A stretch of DNA of 64,000 bases from UBA2336 sp965227265 (GTDB lineage Bacteria > Bacteroidota > Bacteroidia > Cytophagales > Cyclobacteriaceae): positions 3,038,001-3,102,000 of the forward strand of contig OZ245738.1 of assembly GCA_965227265.1 (NCBI GenBank). Direction: 5' to 3'. A model generated the notes under the pieces. That model was given only the letters and a program-made list of their open reading frames with translations, made no database searches and was not told the origin of the DNA. The translations under genes and the position numbers were made by a program. This document shows positions 1 through 8,251 of this stretch, piece after piece (within the stretch, counting starts at the first letter, position 1; each line of letters starts with the position of its first letter).

Positions 1-155
1 ATCCTTCAAAGCATTGCTTCAAAAAGTTCTTACTTCTTAACTAACACCCGTAAGCACAAACTTTTTCAAATAATGGTTGATCTTAGGCACAACATGTTTG
101 ATATTAGCGATTGATTACTGTTGAGTTAAGTTCTATCGTATAGAGCACTCAGCGC

Positions 156-195
156 AACTGCCCCGGACTTGATTAACCTCATTTCCGGGGCAGTT
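156..195 (+). terminator. Hairpin in the leuC leader (terminator or attenuator)
   Basis: AACTGCCCCGGA (156-167) and TCCGGGGCAGTT (184-195) form a perfect 12-bp GC-rich stem with a 16-nt loop, followed by GTATTTTAAA. It lies 44 bases before leuC. It could end an upstream gene's transcript or act as an attenuator. The T-run is short, and no convincing leucine-rich leader peptide precedes it. The rest of 1-239 shows nothing else I can support. Confidence 0.6.
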
Positions 196-239
196 GTATT
201 TTAAACGAGGCACAACGAACTAACGCTTGTTATTTAAGC

Positions 240-1643
240 ATGTCGGCACCGAAAACAATTTTTGAAAAGATCTGGGATAAGCACGTGGTCAAGCGCGCTG
301 AAGGTTATCCGGATGCGGTCTTCATCGACCGTCACTTTATTCATGAAGTAACCAGTCCGCAAGCCTTTGACGGATTACGCAAACGGGGCATTGGCGTGTT
401 CAATGTTAACCGCACTTCGGCTACAGCCGATCACAACGTTCCTACAAAAGATCAGCACCTTCCTATTAAAGAAGCGTTATCCCGCCACCAAGTAGAAACA
501 CTTCGTAGGAACTGTGAAGAGTTTGGTGTTGAGTTATATGATTTAGGTCATCCGTTTCAAGGCATCGTTCATATCATCGGACCGGAACTGGGCTTAACCT
601 TACCGGGAATGACGATTGTGTGTGGTGATAGTCACACATCAACCCATGGAGCATTTGGCAATGTAGCGTTTGGAATCGGTACTTCGGAAGTCGAACAAGT
701 ACTCGCAACCCAATGCATTCTGCAATACAAGCCGAAGACGATGAAAATCGAGATCAACGGCAAGCTGGGTAAAGGTGTAGTTAGCAAAGACATTATTCTA
801 TACGTGATCTCGAAGATCTCCGCCAGTGGTGCAACGGGATACTTTGTAGAATATGCAGGAGATGCAATTCGTGCATTATCGATGGAAGCACGCATGACGA
901 TCTGTAACATGAGCATTGAGATGGGTGCGCGTGGCGGACTGATTGCTCCCGATGAAACAACTTTCAACTATATCAAGGGAAGAAAGTTTGCGCCACAAGG
1001 TGCAGCGTTCGACCTGGCTGTTGAAGATTGGAAAAAATTAAAAACCGATGAAGGCGCGAAGTACGATACGATATTAACCTTCGATGCGGCCGACATCGCC
1101 CCGATGATTACGTACGGAACCAATCCGGGAATGGGTATGAAAGTTACCGATCGTATTCCAACAGCAGATGAGCTGAAAGAATTAAACGAACAAGTTTCAT
1201 TTAAGAAATCATTGGATTACATGGGTCTTGAACAAGGTTCACAGTTGCTCGGTAAAGCAATCGACTATGTATTCATCGGAAGCTGCACCAACGCACGCAT
1301 TGAAGATTTGCGCGAAGTGGCTGCCATGGTAAAAGGCAAAAAGAAAGCATCAGGTGTTGAGGTTTGGGTTGTGCCGGGATCCAAACAAGTTCAGGAGCAA
1401 GCCAAGAAAGAAGGTCTTGATAAAATCTTTGAAGAAGCCGGATTCGAATTACGCGAACCAGGATGTTCCGCATGTTTGGGTATGAACGAAGATAAAATAC
1501 CGGCAGGTAAATATTGTATCAGTACTTCAAACAGAAACTTCGAAGGAAGACAAGGACCAAAGTCCAGAACATTTTTAGCGAGTCCGTTAAGCGCTGCAGC
1601 TGCGGCTATTACGGGTAAGGTAACAGACGTACGAGAATTTTAA
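240..1643 (+). CDS. leuC: 3-isopropylmalate dehydratase large subunit
   Basis: Large subunit of isopropylmalate isomerase, which with LeuD converts 2-isopropylmalate to 3-isopropylmalate in leucine synthesis. At 467 residues it has normal family length. The aconitase-type signature GDSHTSTHG is at about residue 129, and the three [4Fe-4S] ligands are C349 (GSCTNA) and C409/C412 (CSACLG). It starts the co-directional set leuC-leuD-leuB-leuA. The ATG follows a 44-base spacer after a strong leader hairpin, so attenuation is possible. Homoaconitase or a methylmalate-type dehydratase is the family alternative, but the leuD-leuB-leuA context makes leuC almost certain. Confidence 0.97.
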   Translation: MSAPKTIFEKIWDKHVVKRAEGYPDAVFIDRHFIHEVTSPQAFDGLRKRGIGVFNVNRTSATADHNVPTKDQHLPIKEALSRHQVETLRRNCEEFGVELYDLGHPFQGIVHIIGPELGLTLPGMTIVCGDSHTSTHGAFGNVAFGIGTSEVEQVLATQCILQYKPKTMKIEINGKLGKGVVSKDIILYVISKISASGATGYFVEYAGDAIRALSMEARMTICNMSIEMGARGGLIAPDETTFNYIKGRKFAPQGAAFDLAVEDWKKLKTDEGAKYDTILTFDAADIAPMITYGTNPGMGMKVTDRIPTADELKELNEQVSFKKSLDYMGLEQGSQLLGKAIDYVFIGSCTNARIEDLREVAAMVKGKKKASGVEVWVVPGSKQVQEQAKKEGLDKIFEEAGFELREPGCSACLGMNEDKIPAGKYCISTSNRNFEGRQGPKSRTFLASPLSAAAAAITGKVTDVREF

Positions 1644-1652
1644 ATGTTAATA

Positions 1653-1705
1653 GTTATCCGTTAATAGTCGCTAAAACCGATTAACGGATAACGAATAACT
1701 GATAA
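1653..1705. repeat. AT-rich intergenic palindrome, family A (leuC-leuD spacer)
   Basis: GTTATCCGTTAAT (1653-1665) and ATTAACGGATAAC (1680-1692) are a perfect 13-bp inverted repeat. The right arm plus the following bases (1680-1705) recurs at 35055-35080: 13 identical bases, 3 different, then 10 identical (TAACTGATAA). Both copies end at, or six bases before, the ATG of the next gene in an operon. This marks a dispersed spacer element. Confidence 0.75.
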
Positions 1706-1711
1706 CTAAAA

Positions 1712-2299
1712 ATGAGCAAAGAAAAATTTATAACCTTAACATCAAGCGCGGTTCCAATCGCTGTTGAGAACATTGACACAGATCAGATTATTCCTGCGCG
1801 TTTCCTAAAAGCCACAACACGCGAAGGCTTTGGTGATAACCTCTTCCGCGACTGGCGTTACGATAGTAGCAATAATCCAATCAGCGATTTTCCATTAAAC
1901 AATTCGGCTTATACTGGAAAGATTTTAGTTGCCGGTAAAAATTTCGGCTGTGGATCAAGCCGTGAGCACGCTGCGTGGTCTATTTATGATTATGGTTTCC
2001 GGGTGGTTGTCTCAAGTTTTTTTGCGGACATCTTCAAAAACAATGCATTGAACAATGCGGTATTACCGGTCGTTGTCTCCGATCAATTTGTTAATGAATT
2101 ATTAGAGACGATTCAAGCCAATCCCAAAACAGAAATAACAGTTGATCTGGAGAATCAATTCATCAGCTTCAGCGGACAGAAAGAAAGCTTCGACATTAAC
2201 GCTTATAAGAAAATCTGCTTAATGAACGGGTACGATGATATCGATTACTTGTTAAGCTTAACTAAAGAGATTAAAGAATTTGATTTAGCACATTCCTAG
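1712..2299 (+). CDS. leuD: 3-isopropylmalate dehydratase small subunit
   Basis: Small (swivel-domain) subunit of isopropylmalate isomerase; it pairs with LeuC to build the active site. At 195 residues it is typical of bacterial LeuD. The family signature NFGCGSSREHAAW lies at residues 77-89, and the N-terminal ENIDTDQIIPARFL motif starts near residue 19. It follows leuC after a 68-base spacer made of a palindromic repeat, and its stop codon shares one base with the leuB GTG start (TAGTG), so leuD and leuB are probably translationally coupled. Confidence 0.97.
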   Translation: MSKEKFITLTSSAVPIAVENIDTDQIIPARFLKATTREGFGDNLFRDWRYDSSNNPISDFPLNNSAYTGKILVAGKNFGCGSSREHAAWSIYDYGFRVVVSSFFADIFKNNALNNAVLPVVVSDQFVNELLETIQANPKTEITVDLENQFISFSGQKESFDINAYKKICLMNGYDDIDYLLSLTKEIKEFDLAHS

Positions 2300-3438
2300 T
2301 GAAAAAGAAAATAGTCATACTACCCGGAGACGGCATCGGCAAAGAAGTAACAGCCGAAGGGAAAAAAGTATTAGTAAAGATCGGTGAGATTTTCGGTCAT
2401 GAGTTTTCATTTGACGAAGCTACCATTGGTCACGATGCGATCGAAGCAACGGGCAACCCGTTACCGGATGAAACATTAGCAAAGCTGAAAAACTGCGATG
2501 CAATTTTATTCGGAGCTGTTGGTCATCCAAAATATGATAACGATCCAACATTAAAAGTTCGTCCGGAACAAGGCTTGCTTAAAATGCGCAAAGAGCTTGG
2601 TTTGTATGCCAACCTGCGTCCGATCAAATTATTCGATGAGCTTCTTGAAGCATCCAGCATTAAACCTGAAATCTTAAAAGGTTCTGATATTCTGTTCTTC
2701 CGCGAATTAACAGGCGATGTGTATTTCGGAGAGAAAGGAAGAAAAGATGATGGCAAAACTGCCTATGATCTTATGATCTACGAGAAATACGAGATCGAAC
2801 GTATTGCACATAAAGCATTTAAAGCTGCTCAAACCCGAAACAAAAGAGTTACCTCAGTTGATAAAGCTAACGTGCTGGAAAGCTCACGCTTGTGGAGAGA
2901 AACAGTAAACGAAGTAAGCAAGCAATATCCGGATGTAAAGCTTGATCATCAGTTTATTGATTCCGCTGCGATGAAGCTTATTCAAAATCCGAAAAGCTTT
3001 GACGTAGTGCTCACCGGAAACTTGTTTGGCGACATCCTCACCGATGAAGCTTCACAGATCGCAGGCTCAATGGGCATGCTGGCCTCTGCTTCCATTGGTG
3101 ATTCGGTTGGCTTGTATGAACCCATTCACGGGAGCGCGCACGACATCACTGGCAAAGGTATCGCCAATCCGTTGGCCTCTATCCTATCGGTTGCCTTAAT
3201 GTTGGATATTTCTTTCGGCTTGAAAAAAGAATCTGATGCGGTGATCAAAGCTGTTGAGCAAACACTTAAAGCCGGTTGGCGCACGACTGATATAGCCGAT
3301 ACGAAAACAGCTAAAGATAAAATCTTAAACACCCAGAAAATGGGTGCAACCATAGTGGAGCAATTAGATGCAAAATCCATTGACAGAACTGCGCTGAACA
3401 CAGCTTCTTTCATTGCTTCTACTTTTCAATCGAATTAA
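2299..3438 (+). CDS. leuB: 3-isopropylmalate dehydrogenase
   Basis: NAD-dependent oxidative decarboxylation of 3-isopropylmalate to 2-oxoisocaproate, the third leucine-specific step. It has 379 residues, slightly longer than the usual ~360. Visible motifs are GDGIGKEV near residue 10, the metal-binding aspartates in GNLFGDILTDEAS (D245, D249), and the nucleotide-binding HGSAHDITGKGIANP near residue 275. The start is GTG, overlapping the leuD stop by one base; no nearby ATG fits as well. Isocitrate or tartrate dehydrogenase relatives are less likely in this operon. Confidence 0.96.
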   Translation: MKKKIVILPGDGIGKEVTAEGKKVLVKIGEIFGHEFSFDEATIGHDAIEATGNPLPDETLAKLKNCDAILFGAVGHPKYDNDPTLKVRPEQGLLKMRKELGLYANLRPIKLFDELLEASSIKPEILKGSDILFFRELTGDVYFGEKGRKDDGKTAYDLMIYEKYEIERIAHKAFKAAQTRNKRVTSVDKANVLESSRLWRETVNEVSKQYPDVKLDHQFIDSAAMKLIQNPKSFDVVLTGNLFGDILTDEASQIAGSMGMLASASIGDSVGLYEPIHGSAHDITGKGIANPLASILSVALMLDISFGLKKESDAVIKAVEQTLKAGWRTTDIADTKTAKDKILNTQKMGATIVEQLDAKSIDRTALNTASFIASTFQSN

Positions 3439-3457
3439 AACATTTGACAAAATAAAC

Positions 3458-4618
3458 ATGGCTCAAAAAATTCAAATCTTCGATACAACTCTTCGCGATG
3501 GCGAACAAGTACCAGGCTGTCAGTTGAAAACTGAGGAAAAGGTGATCATTGCGCGCGAGCTTGAAGCGTTAGGTGTAGATGTAATCGAAGCCGGGTTCCC
3601 GATTTCAAGTCCTGGAGATTTTTTATCCGTGGTTGAAATTTCAAAAGCTGTTAAGGAAACTATTGTCTGTGGACTTACGCGCTCGAAGAAAGAAGACATT
3701 GATGTTGCAGCAGAGGCATTGCGTCATGCGCGTTACGGACGAATTCATACCGGCATTGGATCATCTGATGTTCATATTAAGCACAAGTTCCGTAGCTCAC
3801 GCGAACAAGTTTTAGAGCAGGGAGTTTGGGCAACCAAATATGCGAAAGACAAGGGTTATGAAGTTGAGTTCTATGCCGAAGATGCAGGCCGTGCAGATCT
3901 CGTTTTCCTTGCACAATTGGTAGAGGCCGTTATTGCTGCCGGAGCAGATGTTGTGAATATTCCCGATACTACCGGTTATTGCTTACCGCATTTATATGGC
4001 AAGCGTATTCAGTACTTAATGGAGAACGTAAAGAATATCGATAAAGCTGTTATCTCCGTGCATTGTCATAATGACTTGGGCATGGCAACCGCGAACACCA
4101 TTTCAGGGTTGATAAACGGAGCACGTCAGGCTGAAGTAACCATTAATGGAATTGGTGAACGTGCAGGTAACACTTCATTAGAAGAAATTGCCATGACCTT
4201 ACAAGTGCATAAAGATCTTGAACTGTATACAAACATTAAAGCCGAGCGTCTTTTTGAATTAAGTCATTTGGTATCGAGTATGATGCGGATGCCGGTTCAG
4301 GCCAATAAAGCAATTGTTGGTAAGAATGCTTTTGCACATTCATCGGGTATCCATCAGGATGGTTTCCTGAAACACGCTGAGAATTATGAAATCATCAATC
4401 CTGCGGATGTAGGTGTCCCTTCTTCTTCGATTGTGTTAACCGCGCGAAGCGGCCGTGCAGCATTAAAGCATAGAGTTGAGATACTTGGATATTCCGTACA
4501 AGGAGATGACTTGAATACGCTTTACGAAAACTTCCTGATCGTTGCGGATGAAAAGAAAGAAGTGAACGATGCTGATTTACAAATATTGGTAAGCAGCCAG
4601 GCAGTATTAAGCCGTTAA
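3458..4618 (+). CDS. leuA: 2-isopropylmalate synthase, short form without regulatory domain
   Basis: Condenses acetyl-CoA with 2-oxoisovalerate, the committed step of leucine synthesis. DRE-TIM catalytic motifs are present: DTTLRDGEQVPG near residue 9, HCHNDLGMATAN with metal-binding histidines, and SGIHQDG. At 386 residues the protein ends soon after the catalytic and linker part, so the roughly 130-residue C-terminal LeuA dimer domain that binds leucine in longer enzymes is absent. The ATG at 3458 is chosen because the protein then begins MAQKIQIFDTTLRDG; an open frame also extends upstream to 3413 but overlaps leuB. It ends 3 bases from a convergent gene. Homocitrate or citramalate synthase are alternatives by family, unlikely here. 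Confidence 0.9.
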   Translation: MAQKIQIFDTTLRDGEQVPGCQLKTEEKVIIARELEALGVDVIEAGFPISSPGDFLSVVEISKAVKETIVCGLTRSKKEDIDVAAEALRHARYGRIHTGIGSSDVHIKHKFRSSREQVLEQGVWATKYAKDKGYEVEFYAEDAGRADLVFLAQLVEAVIAAGADVVNIPDTTGYCLPHLYGKRIQYLMENVKNIDKAVISVHCHNDLGMATANTISGLINGARQAEVTINGIGERAGNTSLEEIAMTLQVHKDLELYTNIKAERLFELSHLVSSMMRMPVQANKAIVGKNAFAHSSGIHQDGFLKHAENYEIINPADVGVPSSSIVLTARSGRAALKHRVEILGYSVQGDDLNTLYENFLIVADEKKEVNDADLQILVSSQAVLSR

Positions 4619-4621
4619 GTC

Positions 4622-5602
4622 TTACTTACAACTTTCATTAAGCTGACGAATAAAGTCTTCAATCTTATCCCATGTTGCCGGAACTGAAGTTCCGCAGCTT
4701 GAGTTTAACGATTGAACATAATCCTGAAGATTATCTTTATTAACCGCGATAGCAGTTCCCGACCGGGTATCAAAAATCAGATACTCTTTTTTATTGATTT
4801 CAATTCCACCCAATACTTCGCTAACAACAGCACCGGAGTTTGCGGCATTCTCAATTGATTCGTTCAGGTTTTGCCCATCTTTAAGACTTCTTACCAAGGC
4901 ACGTTGTGCAGCATCTTTTGCCAGTGAATCCGCTACGTTATTTTTTATGGAGGTGAAAAATTCATTTTTAGTTTTAGAATATGGATTGCGACTTAACCTG
5001 AATTTTCCATCCACCATTCGCAACAGATAACCATCTACATAACCGTCCCAAATGTTCATCTTGCCATCAACTTGCTGACCAAACTCTGCCAATTTTCCGC
5101 CTCTGAATATCGAAGCAACCTCTGATCCTTCCGGAAGAAAGCCAATGTTATACACGAAAAAGTCGTAGTCACTGAAGTCCCTGAACTGTGCCACTTTGCC
5201 CGTTAACTTTTCTCCTGTTGGTAAAATGACATAACCAGATTGAAAATTTTTTTCGGGGCTTTTAAAATTGTTGGGATACTTCTTTTCAAACAGTAGCGGA
5301 TCAAGCGCAATCGATTTTATCTGCGCAGCTTCGATTTCTCTTTTATCCTCTCCAGTATTGACTTTAACGCGCAGAATTTTTGTCTCCTCCTTTTTACGGA
5401 AGAAAGTGATCTTTCCCTTCACCTCTGTTCCATCTTTCAGGGTAACCGTTCCTTTATGCGGCTGACTCGATTGTGTATTCATTGTAATGTTAGGATACGC
5501 AATCGTGTTATAGTCAACCGGAATAAGGTTGCGGACGAGAATTTGCTGAGCTTGTGCCGCAACGAGAATCGTTAGCAATAGCGAGGTGAAAAGAGTTTTC
5601 AT
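4622..5602 (-). CDS. Secreted protein of unknown function
   Basis: I do not recognise a family. The 326-residue protein starts with a clear Sec signal peptide (MKTLFTSLLLTILVAAQAQ), so it acts in the periplasm or outside. The N-terminal half contains two similar beta-rich stretches, TVTLKDGTEVKGKITFF (about residue 52) and GYVILPTGEKLTGKVAQF (about residue 125), which look like small repeated beta domains. A C-terminal part near residues 225-260 is helical, and two cysteines near the C-terminus (SSCGTS, ESCK) could form a disulfide. It is convergent with leuA and divergent from mtgA. A phylum-type promoter lies about 20 bases upstream. Confidence 0.75.
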   Translation of the reverse strand: MKTLFTSLLLTILVAAQAQQILVRNLIPVDYNTIAYPNITMNTQSSQPHKGTVTLKDGTEVKGKITFFRKKEETKILRVKVNTGEDKREIEAAQIKSIALDPLLFEKKYPNNFKSPEKNFQSGYVILPTGEKLTGKVAQFRDFSDYDFFVYNIGFLPEGSEVASIFRGGKLAEFGQQVDGKMNIWDGYVDGYLLRMVDGKFRLSRNPYSKTKNEFFTSIKNNVADSLAKDAAQRALVRSLKDGQNLNESIENAANSGAVVSEVLGGIEINKKEYLIFDTRSGTAIAVNKDNLQDYVQSLNSSCGTSVPATWDKIEDFIRQLNESCK

Positions 5603-5619
5603 AAGAATTGATCAGTATT

Positions 5620-5648
5620 CAAATATAACGAATTGACGTAATCTCAAA
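5620..5648 (-). promoter_or_regulatory. Bacteroidota-type promoter for the secreted protein gene
   Basis: Read on the minus strand: TTTG (5645-5648), 17 bases, TATATTTG (5620-5627), matching the TTTG/TAnnTTTG consensus with a slightly short spacer. The gene starts at 5602. Confidence 0.55.
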
Positions 5649-5689
5649 ACGGTTCTGGCCAATGCGAAATCGTACGTTATGCTTTTGCG

Positions 5690-5697
5690 TACCTTTG
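5690..5697 (+). promoter_or_regulatory. -7 element upstream of mtgA
   Basis: TACCTTTG matches the TAnnTTTG -7 consensus exactly and lies 15 bases before the mtgA ATG at 5713. It also argues against upstream in-frame starts such as 5662. No clear -33 TTTG is seen. Confidence 0.5.
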
Positions 5698-5712
5698 CGG
5701 CACGCATCAAGA

Positions 5713-6402
5713 ATGAAACGTTTTTTGAAACACGTCTGGAGCATTGGAAAAAAGGTATTCTGGGTATTTTTCATAGCGCAGTTTTTCTACATTGTCCTTT
5801 TACGGTGGGTCGATCCGCCCTTTACACTAACACAGATAGTGGACAGCCATCGTGGATATCCCAATAAACAAAAGCAGGTTTCACTGGATCAAATGTCGCC
5901 TGCTATTAAACTGGCTGTAATTGTTTCGGAAGATCATCAGTTTCCCAATCACTTTGGTTTTAATATCACGAGAATCAAACAAGTTATTTCAAAGAATACT
6001 AAAACCGGAAAGTCAGAAGGAGCATCTACGATAAGTCAGCAGGTAGCAAAAAATGTTTTTCTTTGGCAGGGAGGTGGATGGTTTCGCAAAGGGCTTGAAG
6101 CCTACTTCACCGTAATGATTGAGATATTCTGGTCCAAGCAACGCATACTTGAAGTTTACCTAAATGTTGCCGAAACAGGTGAAGGTATTTACGGTGTTGA
6201 GGCTGCTTCAGAAACATATTTTTCAAAAAGTGCCAATGAGCTCAGCGTAACAGAGGCAGCCATGATCGCAGCTTGCTTGCCCAATCCAAAACTTTACACT
6301 GTAAAGCCACCCTCTTCCTACGTTATCAATCGTTGTCCGAGCATTATTCGTAAAATGAAGAAACGCTTGACGAGCAAAGACATTCAGCAAGTGATCTTTT
6401 AA
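5713..6402 (+). CDS. mtgA: Monofunctional peptidoglycan glycosyltransferase (GT51)
   Basis: Polymerises lipid II into glycan strands at the outer face of the inner membrane. The 229-residue protein has one N-terminal membrane anchor (about residues 15-30) and a GT51 domain with all hallmark motifs: the catalytic Glu E73 in VSEDHQF, GASTISQQ at 103-110, and EVYLNVAETGEGIYG. No transpeptidase domain follows. The ATG at 5713 is preferred because it sits after a good -7 promoter element and gives the usual short cytoplasmic tail before the anchor. It is convergent with the thioesterase gene. Confidence 0.93.
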   Translation: MKRFLKHVWSIGKKVFWVFFIAQFFYIVLLRWVDPPFTLTQIVDSHRGYPNKQKQVSLDQMSPAIKLAVIVSEDHQFPNHFGFNITRIKQVISKNTKTGKSEGASTISQQVAKNVFLWQGGGWFRKGLEAYFTVMIEIFWSKQRILEVYLNVAETGEGIYGVEAASETYFSKSANELSVTEAAMIAACLPNPKLYTVKPPSSYVINRCPSIIRKMKKRLTSKDIQQVIF

Positions 6403-6416
6403 TTTCTAAAACAGCA

Positions 6417-6845
6417 TTATGCCACTTTTTCACTGAAGGATTGTGGTATAGCGGCTACTTTGCGTTTCGCGTAATCAAAAAATACAATGCCGGTTTTACC
6501 GATAGCGACTTCTTTATCGGTAACCTTGTTCGTGATCTGATAGAACATATCAAATCCATATTTCGTGAAATCACTCAAGCTGATTTGAATAATCAATACA
6601 TCACCCAAAAAAGCTTCTGATTTATACACCACAGCTGCATCCGCTACGATGTGTCCGATTGATCCTTCAAAATTCAATTCATTCGTGTAGCCCAGACTTC
6701 TATAAAACAAAATTCTCGCTTCCTGCATGAGTGTTAATATAGAATCATTGCCAACGTGATTGCCGTAGTTAAGGTCGGCAGCACGAACTGTTAATTCGCA
6801 GGTGAATTTAACTTCTGTCGGGAAAATCAATTGGAGGCGAGCCAT
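6417..6845 (-). CDS. Hotdog-fold acyl-CoA thioesterase
   Basis: A 142-residue single hotdog domain of the 4HBT-like thioesterase type, expected to hydrolyse acyl-CoA in the cytoplasm. The motif AADLNYGNHVGND (residues 22-34) takes the place of the common DxDxxGHVNN segment. The position often held by the catalytic Asp is Asn26, which I recall as normal in a subfamily with D[IL]NYGxHxGND. The gene overlaps the 3' end of the upstream permease gene by 38 bases, so the two are very likely co-transcribed and coupled. The natural substrate cannot be read from sequence. Confidence 0.8.
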   Translation of the reverse strand: MARLQLIFPTEVKFTCELTVRAADLNYGNHVGNDSILTLMQEARILFYRSLGYTNELNFEGSIGHIVADAAVVYKSEAFLGDVLIIQISLSDFTKYGFDMFYQITNKVTDKEVAIGKTGIVFFDYAKRKVAAIPQSFSEKVA

Positions 6846-8139
6846 GATCTTTTTTTATAGCGCGTAAGACAAAATATATCAGGGAAACTATTGCCATGAA
6901 CACGATCGCAGTAATAATTTCTATTTTCTTAAGGCTCGACAAAAACCATCCAGTTGCTAGCAAAGCAAGTATGGGAACCAATAAGCCTCCCGGAATATTA
7001 AACGAGTTTTCTGTATTCACTTTTCTAAGCTTGATTTGTGCAAAGATCACGCCTACATAAATGATTAATAATGCAGCGCTGGCCAATGTAGCCAATTGCC
7101 GAAACCCTCCGCTAACGGAAAGTATAAAACCAATGGATGCATAAATGATCACCGACCAATACGGTGTAGCATATTTTGGATGAATCCTCGCTACAAATTT
7201 TGGCAGCATACCATCGCGCGCTGCAGCGAACAATAATCGTGGTGAAGCTAATAGATCGCCACTCACTAATCCAAAACATGAAATGGCTGCACCGATAACA
7301 AGCAAGGTTACACCAATCGGCCCGATTGCACGCTCGGCAACTTTAGCCAGAGGCGCTTCTTTATAAAGCGCTAGATCAGCTCCTAAAACACCCTGCGCAA
7401 CAAGATGAATGGATACATAAATAAGAAACACGAGAAAAGCTCCGATCAACAACCCTTTTGGAATTGTCTTTACCGGATCCCGGATTTCGCCAGATGCAGT
7501 GATTACAGTTTCAGCGCCTCCGCCAAAGGCAAAAAATAACAGCAACGATACAGAGCCTAATTGACCGATGGGTGGAAATCCATTCCACGCATAATTATCT
7601 GTGTTGATCACAAAGCATCCCGCCACAATCAATACAGCAAGTGGAAGGAGCTTAGCAACCGTGTTTATCTCTACTAATCGAGCACCATGCTTAACTCCAC
7701 GAACATTAATCCAGCCAATGAAACCGAAGATCAAAGCCATCGTAGAAATTCTTCCAACAGGAGTTTTTAAAAACGGTATGAAAACAGACAAACTATCCAC
7801 GAATAAATTAGCAACAGCTGCAACTGCCATTACTGCATAGCCGAGCCAGTAAAGTGTATTAGCCAGAAACCCGGCATAGGATCCGAATGCTCTTTCAACA
7901 TAAACATAAGCCCCTCCGGTTTCGGTAAACTTTGTACCCAGTGATACAAAGCAAAGCAGGATCAGCAACAGCAATGTTATGCAAACTACATACGCCATCC
8001 AGGAGGCAGTTCCGAGGTGTCCGGCAACATCGGCTGGCAGTGCAAATATTCCTGCTCCTATCGTAAGGTTTATGGTAGCGGCAATTAATGTGCGTGTGCC
8101 CATCACACGCTTTAAGCCTTCGTTTTTAGGTTCGGTCAA
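6808..8139 (-). CDS. Amino acid permease, APC superfamily
   Basis: An inner-membrane transporter of about 440 residues with roughly 12 hydrophobic segments. The first helix carries the APC signature TIGAGIFALP (substrate-binding unwound region of TM1), and ASGEIRDPVKTIPKG follows TM6, as is usual in this superfamily. The start is uncertain. A TTG at 8139 (M-TEPKNEGLKRVMG) keeps the LKRxxG segment that precedes TM1 in relatives; an ATG at 8103 would remove it, and another TTG at 8175 is also open. The 3' end overlaps the thioesterase gene by 38 bases. The amino acid or amine carried is unknown. Confidence 0.85.
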   Translation of the reverse strand: MTEPKNEGLKRVMGTRTLIAATINLTIGAGIFALPADVAGHLGTASWMAYVVCITLLLLILLCFVSLGTKFTETGGAYVYVERAFGSYAGFLANTLYWLGYAVMAVAAVANLFVDSLSVFIPFLKTPVGRISTMALIFGFIGWINVRGVKHGARLVEINTVAKLLPLAVLIVAGCFVINTDNYAWNGFPPIGQLGSVSLLLFFAFGGGAETVITASGEIRDPVKTIPKGLLIGAFLVFLIYVSIHLVAQGVLGADLALYKEAPLAKVAERAIGPIGVTLLVIGAAISCFGLVSGDLLASPRLLFAAARDGMLPKFVARIHPKYATPYWSVIIYASIGFILSVSGGFRQLATLASAALLIIYVGVIFAQIKLRKVNTENSFNIPGGLLVPILALLATGWFLSSLKKIEIITAIVFMAIVSLIYFVLRAIKKDHGSPPIDFPDRS

Positions 8140-8196
8140 GGAGTGGTAGTTTGTTGAAATGTAGCAAATTTTCAATCCTTTTCAGCAAGAAACAGG

Positions 8197-8227
8197 TTGA
8201 AAACGCCTTCATTCAAGGCCAACTTTG
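8197..8227 (+). promoter_or_regulatory. Probable promoter of the AraC-methyltransferase gene
   Basis: TTG (8197-8199), 20 bases, CAACTTTG (8220-8227), one mismatch from TAnnTTTG. It lies 24 bases before the ATG at 8252 and argues against a TTG start at 8225. Confidence 0.4.
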
Positions 8228-8251
8228 ATCTATCAAAAAAACAATAATTTT

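Noticed and set aside
1..114. Open frame of 37 codons from the window edge, ending TGA
   Set aside because: Could be the tail of an upstream gene, but in AT-rich DNA such a frame occurs often by chance, and no motif supports it.
73..114. Possible leucine leader peptide (ATG at 73)
   Set aside because: Only one leucine codon in 13, so not a convincing attenuator leader.
6808..8175. TTG start at 8175 for the permease
   Set aside because: A nearer TTG at 8139 leaves a more typical N-terminus; the ATG at 8103 cuts a conserved segment. The choice remains uncertain.
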